Below, in pieces: positions 50,349 through 59,485 of a DNA stretch of 64,000 nt. The DNA is from Propionispora vibrioides (GTDB lineage: Bacteria > Bacillota > Negativicutes > Propionisporales > Propionisporaceae), in NCBI RefSeq assembly GCF_900110485.1, contig NZ_FODY01000017.1, positions 29,069 through 93,068 on the forward strand, read 5' to 3'. The position numbers were made by a program, and so were the translations under genes. Positions within the stretch are counted from its first letter, which is position 1. Each line of letters starts with the position of its first letter. Under the pieces are notes generated by a model that did not search any database, was not told where the DNA came from, and saw nothing but the letters and a program-made list of their open reading frames with translations.

Positions 50349-51533
50349 ATGAAATATGATTTTGATACCGTAATTGACAGGACCAATAATTTTGCCGCTA
50401 AATATGATGAAATAGGCTTAAAATTCGGCCGGGAGGATTTGGTCCCCCTGTGGGTGGCCGATATGGACTTTCGCACGGCCGAACCTATTATCGAAGCCAT
50501 CCGGCAGCGGGCTGAGCAAGGTATATTCGGCTATACGTCACGGCCTAAGTCCTACTTTGCGGCAGTCAGCGAGTGGCTTAGCCGGCGCCATGGCTGGTCG
50601 GCCGATCCAAGTCTGATGCTACATAGCCCCGGTGTGGTTCCTTCGTTAAGTATGATGATTCAACATTTTACCGAGCCGGGAGATAAGATCATTATTCAGT
50701 CGCCGGTATACTATCCGTTCTTTGACGTGGTGCGCAGCCATGGCCGGCAGCTATTGGAGAATCCCCTGAAAAATGTGAATGGCCGGTATGAGATGGATTA
50801 TGATCACTTGGCAGAACTTGCAGCCCAGGGTGCGAAATATCTGCTTTTGTGCAGTCCCCACAATCCGGTGGGGCGTGTCTGGCACAAGGACGAGCTGGTC
50901 CGGCTGGGCCAGCTCTGCCTGCGCCACGGCGTTACCGTGATTGCCGATGAAATCCACTCTGATCTGGTCTATTCCGCACATAAGCATATCCCCTTTGCCA
51001 GTATCTCGGAAGAATTCCGGCAGAATACCATTACCTGTATTGCGCCAAGCAAAACCTTTAATCTGGCCGGGTTGCAGGCTTCCATTGTCATTTTCCCCAA
51101 CCGCGAATACAAAGCCCGGTTTGATGCGATTTTAGGAAACCTGGATATCCGCCGCAACAATTGCTTTAGTCTGGTGGCGGTGGAAGCGGCCTATCGTCAG
51201 GGCGAGGAGTGGCTGGAGCAGGTCAATGCCTATATAAAGGACAATTTTGCCTATATCGGTGATTTCTGCCGGACCCATATTCCCGAAATTAAGCCTAATG
51301 AGCCGGAAGGAACGTACCTGGTCTGGCTGGATTGTCGTGAACTGGGCTTGAACCGTACCGAACTGCACGATTTTATGCTGAACGAGGCCAAGCTGGCTCT
51401 GGACGACGGCTTCTGGTTCAGTGAACAGGCTGACGGCTATATGCGCCTCAACGCCGCCTGCCCGCGCAGTATTCTGACCAAGGCGCTGACCCAGCTTAAA
51501 CAGGCAATTGCCGCACGCCGGGACAAGGACTGA
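50349..51533 (+). CDS. patB: MalY/PatB family C-S lyase/aminotransferase
   Basis: About 394 residues, a PLP-dependent fold type I enzyme of the cystathionine beta-lyase (MalY/PatB) subgroup. PLWVADMDFRTAEPI and GYTSRPKSYFAAVSEWL are subgroup signatures; the PLP Lys is in APSKTFNLAGLQ and the Asp/Tyr region in VTVIADEIHSDLVY. Such enzymes cleave C-S bonds of cystathionine, cysteine or S-conjugates. ATG 50349 follows AAAGGAGAAG. It follows the IclR gene on the same strand across an R1 repeat. A role in handling sulfur from the upstream pathway is possible but not required by it. Confidence 0.88.
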   Translation: MKYDFDTVIDRTNNFAAKYDEIGLKFGREDLVPLWVADMDFRTAEPIIEAIRQRAEQGIFGYTSRPKSYFAAVSEWLSRRHGWSADPSLMLHSPGVVPSLSMMIQHFTEPGDKIIIQSPVYYPFFDVVRSHGRQLLENPLKNVNGRYEMDYDHLAELAAQGAKYLLLCSPHNPVGRVWHKDELVRLGQLCLRHGVTVIADEIHSDLVYSAHKHIPFASISEEFRQNTITCIAPSKTFNLAGLQASIVIFPNREYKARFDAILGNLDIRRNNCFSLVAVEAAYRQGEEWLEQVNAYIKDNFAYIGDFCRTHIPEIKPNEPEGTYLVWLDCRELGLNRTELHDFMLNEAKLALDDGFWFSEQADGYMRLNAACPRSILTKALTQLKQAIAARRDKD

Positions 51534-51587
51534 GTCCTTCCCGGCCGGTGGCCAAAGGAATTTTACTTTTTTCCTCCCCTCATGGTG

Positions 51588-51596
51588 TGGTATAAT
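51588..51596 (+). promoter_or_regulatory. Extended -10 promoter element upstream of the Spo0E-like gene
   Basis: TGGTATAAT, an extended -10, lies 41 nt before the ATG at 51638. No clear -35 is seen. Confidence 0.5.
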
Positions 51597-51637
51597 TACT
51601 TATGGATAGTAATTATTTGCAATTGGAGGTCAGAGCC

Positions 51638-51802
51638 ATGAGTCAGGAACTATGGAAAGAAGTGGAGCAATTGCAAGAAAAATTGCATGATACTATCAGC
51701 AAAAAAGGCGTAGGATCACCGGAAGCCATCCGGGTTATGCAAGCGTTCCGGGAAAAAATGGACGAATATAAACGATGTACGAAGAAACCGCTAGAGCCAT
51801 AG
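51638..51802 (+). CDS. Spo0E-like sporulation regulatory phosphatase
   Basis: A 54-residue, mainly helical protein. LWKEVEQLQEKLHDTIS, a loop, then SPEAIRVMQAFREKMDEYKR give the two-helix hairpin of Spo0E-type aspartyl-phosphate phosphatases, which remove phosphate from Spo0A~P and delay sporulation. The usual SxxLD signature is replaced by MQAFREKMD, keeping the Asp, so this is a divergent member. ATG 51638 follows GGAGG at 8 nt; an upstream ATG at 51602 lacks one. It marks the host as a likely spore former. Confidence 0.65.
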   Translation: MSQELWKEVEQLQEKLHDTISKKGVGSPEAIRVMQAFREKMDEYKRCTKKPLEP

Positions 51803-51874
51803 GGCTCTTTTTTCTTACCGTGCTAATCCTTGTCGTTGCCGGGACAAAAAGAAAGAGAACAGGAGACTGCCAGT

Positions 51875-52606
51875 ATGAACCATGTGATACGATTGCCACA
51901 ATTGGACTGCCTATTCCCCGGCCCGGCACCGGAACGGGAGGTCCTGCTGGCAGCCGGCGGCCGGGCGCCGCAGCCGGTCTGGCTGAAAGAGGCCGCTGCC
52001 GGCCGCGCCGTCTGGTGCGTCGACCACGGCATTGACTGCTGCCAACGCAGCCGGATTGTCCCTGAACGGGTGATTGGTGACGGCGACAGCGCCAGCGGGG
52101 CCGGCTGGGCCTGGGGCCGGCAACTGGGAGTGCCGATGGAGGAATATCCGGCCGAAAAAAATCTTACCGACCTGCAGCTTGCCCTGCAAACCGCCAGCAC
52201 GGTATACCGCCAGGCAGCTGTGGTGGTTACCGGCGTCTGGGGCGGACGGTTTGATCATGCCTTTAGCAATATCTATTCACTGACAGGCTGCGCCGCCTTG
52301 GGCCTTTCCCGCTGTCTGGCCGCCGACCAGACGGAGGTACTCCTCCTGTTGCAAGGCGAAGACGCGGTCCGGCTTACCTGGCGCGCTGCGCCTGAGGTTA
52401 TATCTCTTCTGCCTTTGTCCGGCACCTGCAGCGGCGTGAGTATCCAGGGCGTCCACTGGCCGCTGGACAGGGTGGAACTGCTGAGCACCCTGCCTTATGC
52501 CGTCAGCAACCGCCCGGCCGCGGCCGAGGTCAGCGTGGCCCTGGCCAGCGGCAGTCTGGGGGTCTACCTGTGCTGGCAGAGCGCTCATGTAGCGGCGGAC
52601 AGTTGA
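51875..52606 (+). CDS. thiN: Thiamine pyrophosphokinase
   Basis: A 243-residue thiamine diphosphokinase that makes TPP from thiamine and ATP. IGDGDSASGAGWAW, YPAEKNLTDLQLAL and VTGVWGGRFDHAFSNIYSL are the family's catalytic blocks, though the N-terminal domain is divergent. ATG 51875 follows CAGGAGAC; the longer in-frame start at 51830 is less likely. It immediately precedes a TPP riboswitch and ThiT, so salvage and uptake of thiamine sit together. Confidence 0.88.
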   Translation: MNHVIRLPQLDCLFPGPAPEREVLLAAGGRAPQPVWLKEAAAGRAVWCVDHGIDCCQRSRIVPERVIGDGDSASGAGWAWGRQLGVPMEEYPAEKNLTDLQLALQTASTVYRQAAVVVTGVWGGRFDHAFSNIYSLTGCAALGLSRCLAADQTEVLLLLQGEDAVRLTWRAAPEVISLLPLSGTCSGVSIQGVHWPLDRVELLSTLPYAVSNRPAAAEVSVALASGSLGVYLCWQSAHVAADS

Positions 52607-52655
52607 CAGGACAGATGGCGCGCTATAGAATAATAACCATAAAAAGAGCATAACA

Positions 52656-52792
52656 CTGTGCTAGGGGTGCCAGGTGCGGAGCACTAGGCTGAGAAATGAT
52701 CTAATCATTAACCCTTCACCTGATCTGGGTCATGCCAGCGTAGGGAAGCGAAACGTTTTTTAACCGCATTCCTCGGGAATGCGGTTTTTTGC
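52656..52792 (+). promoter_or_regulatory. TPP riboswitch and terminator upstream of thiT
   Basis: CTAGGGGTGC, GGCTGAGA, ACCCTTCACCTGATCTGGGT, ATGCCAGCG and TAGGGAA are the conserved blocks of the thiamine-pyrophosphate aptamer (52656-52751). A strong terminator (ACCGCATTCC...GGAATGCGGTTTTTT) follows at 52763-52791. High TPP should stop transcription before thiT. Confidence 0.97.
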
Positions 52793-52825
52793 ATAGCTGA
52801 TATGATTACATAGGAGATGAGAAAG

Positions 52826-53452
52826 ATGGAAGAGACAACCTGGTTGAGCGCTATCTGGCTGCTTTCCGAAAACCCGGCCAGTCTATTTGCCCTGATCGGA
52901 ATGGTAGCGCTGCTGGTAGCGTTTGCTTATATCAAAAAAATCACCATTCATACCCGGCTGCTGGTTCATATCGGTCTGGCGCTGGCTCTGACGGTGGTGC
53001 TGCACACCTTCCGGCTGTATCATATGCCTCAGGGCGGCAGTGTCACCTTGGGAGCCATGCTGCCGCTCCTGTTGCTGTCCTTCCGTTACGGGCCGGTAGT
53101 GGGTTATCTGGCGGGTTTTGTTTACGGGCTGCTTAACCTGCTGCAGGACCCTTATATTTTGCATCCCGTCCAGGTGCTGTTTGATTATCCCCTGCCGTAC
53201 ATGGCCATGGGCTTGGCCGGCTTTTTCCGGGACCGGCCGTTTTTAGGTGCGACGGTTGCCGTAGTCGGCCGGTTTATCTGTCATTTTATATCGGGCGTTG
53301 TTTTTTTCGCCAGCTATGCGCCGGAGGGGATGTCTCCCTATTGGTATTCCCTGGTGTTTAACGGCAGCTACCTGCTGCCGGAGCTAGTCATTTGCCTGGT
53401 TATTCTTAAAGTACTGCCGGTTGGCAGAGTGCTGCGGACCATCCCAAAATAA
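52826..53452 (+). CDS. thiT: Energy-coupled thiamine transporter ThiT
   Basis: About 208 residues, a six-helix S-component of an ECF vitamin transporter. PQGGSVTLGAMLPLLLLSFRYGP and the C-terminal block from GRFICHFISGVVFFASYAP carry the residues that bind thiamine in ThiT. An N-terminal extension adds about 30 residues. It needs a shared EcfAA'T module encoded elsewhere. ATG 52826 lies 9 nt after GGAG; ATG 52817 would be too close to it. TPP control supports the substrate. Confidence 0.93.
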   Translation: MEETTWLSAIWLLSENPASLFALIGMVALLVAFAYIKKITIHTRLLVHIGLALALTVVLHTFRLYHMPQGGSVTLGAMLPLLLLSFRYGPVVGYLAGFVYGLLNLLQDPYILHPVQVLFDYPLPYMAMGLAGFFRDRPFLGATVAVVGRFICHFISGVVFFASYAPEGMSPYWYSLVFNGSYLLPELVICLVILKVLPVGRVLRTIPK

Positions 53453-53537
53453 CCGGCCTTTTCCAGTGCCTGTTTTTCATATTTTTGTGGCGGCGGGGCA
53501 AACTAACAGCGTAATTCAATCGGGAAGGAGTAGCGCT

Positions 53538-53720
53538 ATGAAAAAGAGAAGACCTGCTTACGCGCCCAATGAACGGGGCTATTTTGAACCGGTTCGCCGC
53601 AAGGTGTATTCGTCGAAACATGTCCGGATCTTTCCCGACCCGATTGCCGACGATATTGTGGCCAACAATATTTCCAATGTAGAATTTGACTATACCTATG
53701 ACCGGGGAGAGCTGATCTGA
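53538..53720 (+). CDS. Small hypothetical protein
   Basis: A 60-residue basic-then-acidic protein (MKKRRPAYAPNERGYFEPVR at the start, DYTYDRGELI at the end) that I do not recognise. AAGGAG lies 8 nt before the ATG and a good terminator overlaps the stop, so it is likely expressed. No membrane segment or Cys is present. Confidence 0.6.
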   Translation: MKKRRPAYAPNERGYFEPVRRKVYSSKHVRIFPDPIADDIVANNISNVEFDYTYDRGELI

Positions 53721-53738
53721 CAGCTCTCCCTTTTGTTT
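53704..53738 (+). terminator. Terminator overlapping the small gene's stop
   Basis: GGGAGAGCTG and CAGCTCTCCC pair and are followed by TTTTGTTTT. Confidence 0.8.
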
Positions 53739-53797
53739 TACCTTGATCAGTAGCTGGCCCGAGACTAACATGGTCGACCGGCAATGCCGGAGAAAAA

Positions 53798-53824
53798 AGA
53801 AAAAGCGCCCGACCGGGCGCTTAA
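53798..53824 (-). terminator. Terminator of the aminopeptidase gene
   Basis: On the minus strand AAGCGCCCGG and CCGGGCGCTT-type arms are followed by TTTTCTTTTTTC. Confidence 0.8.
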
Positions 53825-53825
53825 A

Positions 53826-55055
53826 TCAGAAGGCAAAATTGCCGTTTTTAAAAACAGGAACTTGCTGTCCCTGCCGGGTGGTGCCGATGATTTCCAGATC
53901 GGCGGTGCCGAGCATAAAATCCTCGTGGACCAGTGAATCGTTCACGCCTTTTTGCGCCAGTTCTTCCGGCGTGTAGTTCTCGCTGTTGGCGAGGCAGACC
54001 GGATAGGCCTTGCCGAAGGCTAAATGGCAGGAGGCGTTTTCATCGAATAGAGTGTTGTAAAACAGAATGTTGGCATTGGAGATAGGAGAGTCGAAGGGTA
54101 CCAGTGCCACTTCGCCCAGATAGCTGGCTCCTTCGTCAGTTTCCAACAGATGTTTCAGGCTTTCGTAGCCTGTTTTGGCTGTGAAATCGACAATTTTGCC
54201 GTCGGTGAAGGTCAGCGTGAAGCCGTCGATCAGATTGCCGTTGTAGTTAAGCGGCTTGGAACTGACGACCTTGCCATTGACGCCTGTCCGTTGAGGCAGG
54301 GTGAAGACTTCCTCGGTCGGCATGTTGGCGATGAATTCCCGGCCGGCCGGCGTGTGCTCAGAGCCGCCCAGCCAGATATGGCCTTCCGGCAGCTCGACGG
54401 TCAGGTCGGTACCCAGCGAATTTTTATAATGAAGCGTTTTAAAGTTGTGGCTGTTTAGGAAATCCAGCCGCTGTTGCAGGTTTTGCTTGTGGCTGTTCCA
54501 GGCGGCCACCGGATCGGGAGTATCCACCCGCACGACCTGGCAGATCAGTTCCCAGAGTCTGGCGATGGCCGCTTCCTCCGACAGGTCCGGGAATACCTTC
54601 CTGGCCCAGGCCGCGGTGGGAACGGACACGACGCACCAGGTGTTCTGATTACTCATCAGACGCTCCCGGTATTCGCGCAGCGCTGTGCTGCCGGCCTTCT
54701 GGGCCTTGGCGATGCGCCCCGGTTCAATGTCCTTCAGCAGTTCGGGATCGGAGGCGGCAATGCTGACGAAAGCGGCCCCCTGCCGCACGTAGGTCATGTA
54801 CAGCTCTTTTTGCCAGTCGGGATATTCGCTGAATACTTCTTCCGGCGCATGGGTATAGCGGATTTTGGTGAATAATTCATCGCGCCAGACGATGACCACA
54901 TCCCGGGCCCCTTCCTTATAGGCGGTTTCCGCCAGAGCCCGGCTAAAGGGCGCGCTTTCAATCGGGGAATTGATAACCAGCGTCTGGTTTTTCTCTAAGT
55001 TAATACCGGTTTTTACAATCAAACGGGCATATTTTTCAAGTAATTGCGTATTCAT
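53826..55055 (-). CDS. M29 family aminopeptidase
   Basis: A 409-residue metallo-aminopeptidase of family M29 (AmpS/PepS/aminopeptidase II). EKYARLIVKTGINLEKNQ opens the protein; metal ligands occur in YLGEVALVP (Glu), NTLFDENASCHLAFG (Glu/His) and SLVHEDFMLGTADLEI (His, Asp). It removes N-terminal residues from small peptides in the cytoplasm. The start follows AGGGAGAC. It is a single-gene unit with its own terminator. Confidence 0.93.
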   Translation of the reverse strand: MNTQLLEKYARLIVKTGINLEKNQTLVINSPIESAPFSRALAETAYKEGARDVVIVWRDELFTKIRYTHAPEEVFSEYPDWQKELYMTYVRQGAAFVSIAASDPELLKDIEPGRIAKAQKAGSTALREYRERLMSNQNTWCVVSVPTAAWARKVFPDLSEEAAIARLWELICQVVRVDTPDPVAAWNSHKQNLQQRLDFLNSHNFKTLHYKNSLGTDLTVELPEGHIWLGGSEHTPAGREFIANMPTEEVFTLPQRTGVNGKVVSSKPLNYNGNLIDGFTLTFTDGKIVDFTAKTGYESLKHLLETDEGASYLGEVALVPFDSPISNANILFYNTLFDENASCHLAFGKAYPVCLANSENYTPEELAQKGVNDSLVHEDFMLGTADLEIIGTTRQGQQVPVFKNGNFAF

Positions 55056-55139
55056 GGACAGTCTCCCTTCCTATGGTTTACAAACTAGGATATGCAGCGC
55101 CAGCCGGCGGCGTGTCGAATCAAATTGATTGGCCGGCAG

Positions 55140-56624
55140 TTAGCTTTTGGTGGCGGCCGCTTCTTCGCGCAGCGCCCGTTTTAACAGTTTGCCCGTCGGA
55201 GTCTTCGGCAGGGCGTCAACCAGGACAATGTCGCGGGGCTGCTTATACGGTGCCAGCCGGGCCTGCAGAAATTCCTTAACGGCCCGTTTGTTAAAGGACG
55301 CCCCTTCCCGCATGACCAGATAGGCGCGAATGGCCTGGCCCCGCAGGCTGTCGGGTACGCCGATGACGGCCGCCTCCACCACGCCGGGATAGGTGTAGAG
55401 CAGTTCTTCGATTTCGCGGGGATAGACATTTTCGCCGCTGCTGATAATCATGTCTTTCAGGCGATCGACAATGAAAAAGTAGCCATCTTCATCCCGGTAG
55501 GCAATATCACCGGTGTGAAGCCAGCCGTCCCGCAGTGACTGGGCCGTCTGTTCCGGCAGATTCCAATAGCCTTGCATGACAATAGGGCCTCGTACAACCA
55601 GTTCGCCGATTTCCCCTGTGCCCAACTGTTGGCCGTTCTCGTTTACAATGGCGACAGTAATGCCCGGCAGGGCTTTGCCGATGGAGCCGTATTTTCTCTT
55701 TTCCGGCAGGTTGAAGGTGACCACCGGTGAGGCTTCCGACAGACCGTAGCCTTCGATGATCGGCGTGCCGTAAATGCTTTCAAACTGTTTGGCCATTTCC
55801 ACCGGCAGCGAGGCACCGCCGGATACGAAGATGCGGACGGTACGCAAGGCGTCGGGTTGGGCCAGGCGGGACAGCAGGTTGTACATCGGCGGGACGCCGT
55901 ACATGACAGTAACCCGGTGCTCCTTGATGACCGCTGCCGTTTCCTTAGGGGCGAAGGTTTCCAGTACGGTAATGCCGGCCCCGAGCCAAAGCGCGTTTAA
56001 AATGGCGCAGGTCCAGGCAAAGCAATGATACATGGGCAGCACACAGAGGACATTGTCCCGGCGTTCTACCGGCAGCATATGGCTGAACGCCTGGGCGTCG
56101 ACGACCAGGTTTTCGTGAGTAAGGACCGCTCCCTTGGGATGGCCGGTGGTGCCGGAGGTATAGATAATCACGCAGGGTTGCTGCGCGTCAAACTCGGCCG
56201 GCAGTGGTGGCGCCGGTGGATAGGTTTCCTGGCTTAGCGTCTGTTTAATCACGGCAAAGGTAAGCTGGCTCAGTTCCTGGCGTCCGTATTTTGCCAGTTC
56301 CCCGGCCAGGTCGAGCGGTGCCGCCGTCACCAGATGGTGGATGGCGGCGTCGTGAAGGATATAGGCTGTTTCCCGGGCGGTCAGCTGAAAATTAATAGGA
56401 ACGACGATGGCGCCCAGGCTGGTCAGCGCCAGGTAGGTACAAACAAATTCAATGGAATTCTTGGCGAACAGTCCGACATGGTCGCCGGTCTTGATGCCGC
56501 AAGCAAAAAAATAATCCCGGTAGTGGTCAACCTCTTGTGCCAGTTCCCCGTAGGTCATCTGCCGGGGATAATAAAAAACGGGGTCGTTCTTTGTTCCTTG
56601 CCCGATTAATTCATGAACAAGCAA
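55140..56624 (-). CDS. Long-chain fatty acid-CoA ligase
   Basis: About 494 residues from a likely TTG start at 56624, which follows GGAGGGAGGAG; an ATG at 56672 lacks a ribosome site. AMP-binding motif YTSGTTGHPKGAVLTHEN, then GYGLSEASPV, GWLHTGDIAYRDEDGY, DRLKDMIISSGENVYP and the catalytic Lys in PKTPTGKLLKR mark an acyl-adenylate/thioester-forming ligase. Chain-length preference cannot be read. It is 84 nt upstream of the aminopeptidase gene in position but separately organised on the same strand. Confidence 0.9.
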   Translation of the reverse strand: MLVHELIGQGTKNDPVFYYPRQMTYGELAQEVDHYRDYFFACGIKTGDHVGLFAKNSIEFVCTYLALTSLGAIVVPINFQLTARETAYILHDAAIHHLVTAAPLDLAGELAKYGRQELSQLTFAVIKQTLSQETYPPAPPLPAEFDAQQPCVIIYTSGTTGHPKGAVLTHENLVVDAQAFSHMLPVERRDNVLCVLPMYHCFAWTCAILNALWLGAGITVLETFAPKETAAVIKEHRVTVMYGVPPMYNLLSRLAQPDALRTVRIFVSGGASLPVEMAKQFESIYGTPIIEGYGLSEASPVVTFNLPEKRKYGSIGKALPGITVAIVNENGQQLGTGEIGELVVRGPIVMQGYWNLPEQTAQSLRDGWLHTGDIAYRDEDGYFFIVDRLKDMIISSGENVYPREIEELLYTYPGVVEAAVIGVPDSLRGQAIRAYLVMREGASFNKRAVKEFLQARLAPYKQPRDIVLVDALPKTPTGKLLKRALREEAAATKS

Positions 56625-56776
56625 TACTACTCCTCCCTCCGGGGCTGTCAAGTTGATATTTTCTATCCGCATTGTAGCGCAAAACGGGCAGGGTGTCTAT
56701 GCAGTTTTTGACAATCAGCGGCGAAAACCACGATTTCTTTTTACTAGCTTTTAAAGCTTGCCCGGTTTTTATGCGC

Positions 56777-56822
56777 AAAAAATCCTCATGCCGACAGACG
56801 AAACTGTCCGGCATGAGGATTG
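56777..56822 (-). terminator. Terminator of the chemotaxis receptor gene
   Basis: AATCCTCATGCCG pairs with CGGCATGAGGATT with a further ACAG/CTGT pairing inside; on the minus strand it is followed by TTTTTTG. Confidence 0.85.
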
Positions 56823-56827
56823 GTTTA

Positions 56828-58552
56828 CTACAGCTTGAACCTAAGAATGCACTGTTTCAACTCTTCCGTCATGTCCGATACGATGCTCAGGGAGGAAAGA
56901 ATTTCTTCCATGCTGGCGCTCTGCTCCTCGATGGCGGCGGCAACTTCGCTGCTGCCGTCGGCAGAGCTTTTGGCGATCTGCAGGATATTCTGGCTGGTTT
57001 CTTCTACCTGGGCAATGTCTTTGGCGATATCTTCGATTTCCCGGTTGATATTTTTAACCTGGGTGTCGGCGTTTTCACTGGTGGTCACAATGTTATGGAA
57101 GGAAAGGATGGCTTCTTCGGCCAGATGCAGGCCCTCCTTCACTTCCTCGACGCCGGTGGTCATGCTGGTGGCAACCGATTGGGAACGGGTCTGAATGTCC
57201 TGCAGCATTCTGGTAATGTCCTTGGCTGCTTCTGCCGTATTGGACGAGAGCTTCCTGATTTCATCGGCCACCACGGTAAAGCCCCGGCCATATTCCCCGG
57301 CTCTGGCGGCTTCAATGGAAGCGTTGAGTGACAGCAGGTTGGTCTGGGAAGCCAGGCTGGTGATGCTGTCAAGAACCTGCCGGATATCCTGGGAGCGGGC
57401 CTGCAAATGGTCGGTGATTTCTTTGGCGTCGATAATCTTGTGCTGGATGACGTCCATCTGGCTTAGCAGAGAGCTCATCTTTTCCTTGCCGGCGCTGGCC
57501 GCTTCAGCGGCTTGACCGGTGGCCGCCGTGACGGAGCCGGCGTTTTCTGCAATGGTTTTGTTCCGTTCGTAGAGCTGGGTAATGATGTCGGCAGCCTGCT
57601 CCGAAGCCTGAAACTGCCGGCCCGTTCCGTCCGATACTTGCTGAATGGAGGATGCGATCTGTTCAATAGCCCGGGAGTTCTGCTGCATAGCTGTTTTCAG
57701 GGTACCCACCGACTGGGCTACCTGTGTGCTGGTGCCGTTGATCTTACCGATCAGTTCCCGCAGTGTTTCCGACATTTGATTGAAGGCTTCGGCTAACAGG
57801 GCAAGATCGTCCCGGGATTTTACCCTGATTTTTTCGGTTTGCAGGTTGCCGCCGGCAATCTGTTGGGCATAGCGGGCCATTTGACTGAGATGATTGGCGA
57901 TCTGGTTGGAAAACCGTCCGGCGCCGGCCGTGCTGGCTGCGGCCACCAGAAGAAGCAGGGCCACACCGACCAGGCCGGTCAGCCGGGCTTCCCGGTCCAG
58001 TTTTTCTTTCATGGTTTTGTCATGGCTTAGCTCGGTAGCGATAAACTCATCGATGCCTGTTTTGAGAAAATTGGTCGCTTTGACCAGTTCTTCCTTTGCG
58101 GCAATAGCCTGGCTCAGCTGCCCCGCTTCCGTAAAGCTGATCAACGCGGTCAGCCGCTCGCTGTAATTTGCGGCCAGCGCTTTTACCGACCCGAGCTTGG
58201 ACTGGCTTTCCTGGTCGCTCACCGTTGTTTCGAGATAAGCCAGATGCTGTGTTATTTCGTCCATCTGGGCGGCAATGGCTTCCCGGTCTTCCTGCTTTCT
58301 CAGGGTGAGAAACTGGGTGGCGTTGTCTTCGGTCGCTTTGGCCTTATTGTAGATCTCATTGCTTTCAATGGTAATCTGGATCATGGTGTTCAGCTTGTCC
58401 ATGGATGAGAATAACAGATAAAAAGTAAATAGACTGATGGCGCTTATGATGGCGGAAACCGTAATCAGACCGGCAATAAACTTGGTTTTTAGCGAACGAT
58501 TGCCAAGTCTGTCCATGAACGGCTGAGCCCTTTTTAGCCTGGTTTGGCCCAT
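56828..58552 (-). CDS. Methyl-accepting chemotaxis protein
   Basis: About 574 residues from ATG 58552, which follows CAGGAGGTGA. One helix near residues 22-45, a helical periplasmic sensor (about 48-185), a second helix near 195-215, HAMP, and a signalling domain. The kinase-binding tip reads [22 protein letters not shown] and the coiled coil ends [19 protein letters not shown]. The ligand is unknown. Read-through into the acyl-CoA ligase gene is blocked by the terminator after it. Confidence 0.92.
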   Translation of the reverse strand: MGQTRLKRAQPFMDRLGNRSLKTKFIAGLITVSAIISAISLFTFYLLFSSMDKLNTMIQITIESNEIYNKAKATEDNATQFLTLRKQEDREAIAAQMDEITQHLAYLETTVSDQESQSKLGSVKALAANYSERLTALISFTEAGQLSQAIAAKEELVKATNFLKTGIDEFIATELSHDKTMKEKLDREARLTGLVGVALLLLVAAASTAGAGRFSNQIANHLSQMARYAQQIAGGNLQTEKIRVKSRDDLALLAEAFNQMSETLRELIGKINGTSTQVAQSVGTLKTAMQQNSRAIEQIASSIQQVSDGTGRQFQASEQAADIITQLYERNKTIAENAGSVTAATGQAAEAASAGKEKMSSLLSQMDVIQHKIIDAKEITDHLQARSQDIRQVLDSITSLASQTNLLSLNASIEAARAGEYGRGFTVVADEIRKLSSNTAEAAKDITRMLQDIQTRSQSVATSMTTGVEEVKEGLHLAEEAILSFHNIVTTSENADTQVKNINREIEDIAKDIAQVEETSQNILQIAKSSADGSSEVAAAIEEQSASMEEILSSLSIVSDMTEELKQCILRFKL

Positions 58553-58705
58553 AAGATAAGTCACCTCCTGAAAATAGTTTATAAACAATTTAATAAAGTT
58601 ATAATTCGCTGAAAGTTCTAAATATTCCTGCGTAAAAAAGAAAAAATTTCCAGCTTATTAAATAGAAGAACTGACCGGGAAACTGTCCGTAAAGGGCAAA
58701 ATCTG

Positions 58706-58714
58706 TGGTATAAT
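58706..58714 (+). promoter_or_regulatory. Extended -10 element upstream of the NUDIX gene
   Basis: TGTGGTATAAT ends at 58714, 23 nt before the ATG. Confidence 0.5.
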
Positions 58715-58737
58715 GGAAAAGAATAGGAGCGAAGGAT

Positions 58738-59304
58738 ATGCATTGGCTGGAGGCGGTTAGGGAGTATCGTCCCTATAACGAACAGGAAGCAAAGGATAAA
58801 GAGCTTTTTTTGCACTATGCGACCCGGTTTGACGATATTTTGACCAGGGATAACGAGTTGGTTCATGTCACGGCTTCGGCCTGCGTGGTCAATCCGGCCC
58901 GGGATAAAATGCTGATGGTGCATCACAATATATATAAGTCCTGGTCCTGGGCAGGCGGGCATGCCGATGGCGAGAGTGACCTCTTACAGGTCGCCTGCCG
59001 GGAAGTACAGGAAGAGACCGGTGTCAAAGTGATACGCCCGGTTATTCCCGGCGTGTTTTCCCTCGATCTGCTGCCGGTGCTGGGTCACTACCGGCGGGGG
59101 CGCTATGTGGCCCCTCATCTTCACCTGTCGCTGGCCTATCTGCTGGAAGCGGCGGAAGATCAGGCACTGGTCGTGAAGCAGGATGAAAATAGCGCGGTCC
59201 GCTGGATACCGCTGCCCGAGCTTGGCAGTTGTACCGAGGAGCCGCATATGAAAAAGGTCTATACAAAACTGATGGAGAAGGTGAAAGCCCTGGCCGACGG
59301 TTAG
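58738..59304 (+). CDS. NUDIX hydrolase
   Basis: A 188-residue NUDIX protein. The box reads GGHADGESDLLQVACREVQE then ETG, a variant spacing (one residue longer between Glu and Arg) used by a recognised subgroup. An N-terminal helical part (about 1-40) precedes the domain. The substrate, a nucleoside diphosphate derivative, cannot be named. Confidence 0.88.
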   Translation: MHWLEAVREYRPYNEQEAKDKELFLHYATRFDDILTRDNELVHVTASACVVNPARDKMLMVHHNIYKSWSWAGGHADGESDLLQVACREVQEETGVKVIRPVIPGVFSLDLLPVLGHYRRGRYVAPHLHLSLAYLLEAAEDQALVVKQDENSAVRWIPLPELGSCTEEPHMKKVYTKLMEKVKALADG

Positions 59305-59485
59305 GCCGGGCACTTGCTTATCGGTAAATCCGGGTAGATACATGGTCCGGTTTTTGAAACGGTATAGACGCTATACCGGGGTGTGGTACAGGCGTTAAGG
59401 TTGCCCGCACGGGTTCCTTATCTTCTGTGGCACACCCTTTTCCGTTGCCGGATAATATAAAGTATGTTTATTTAAGGAGGAGAAA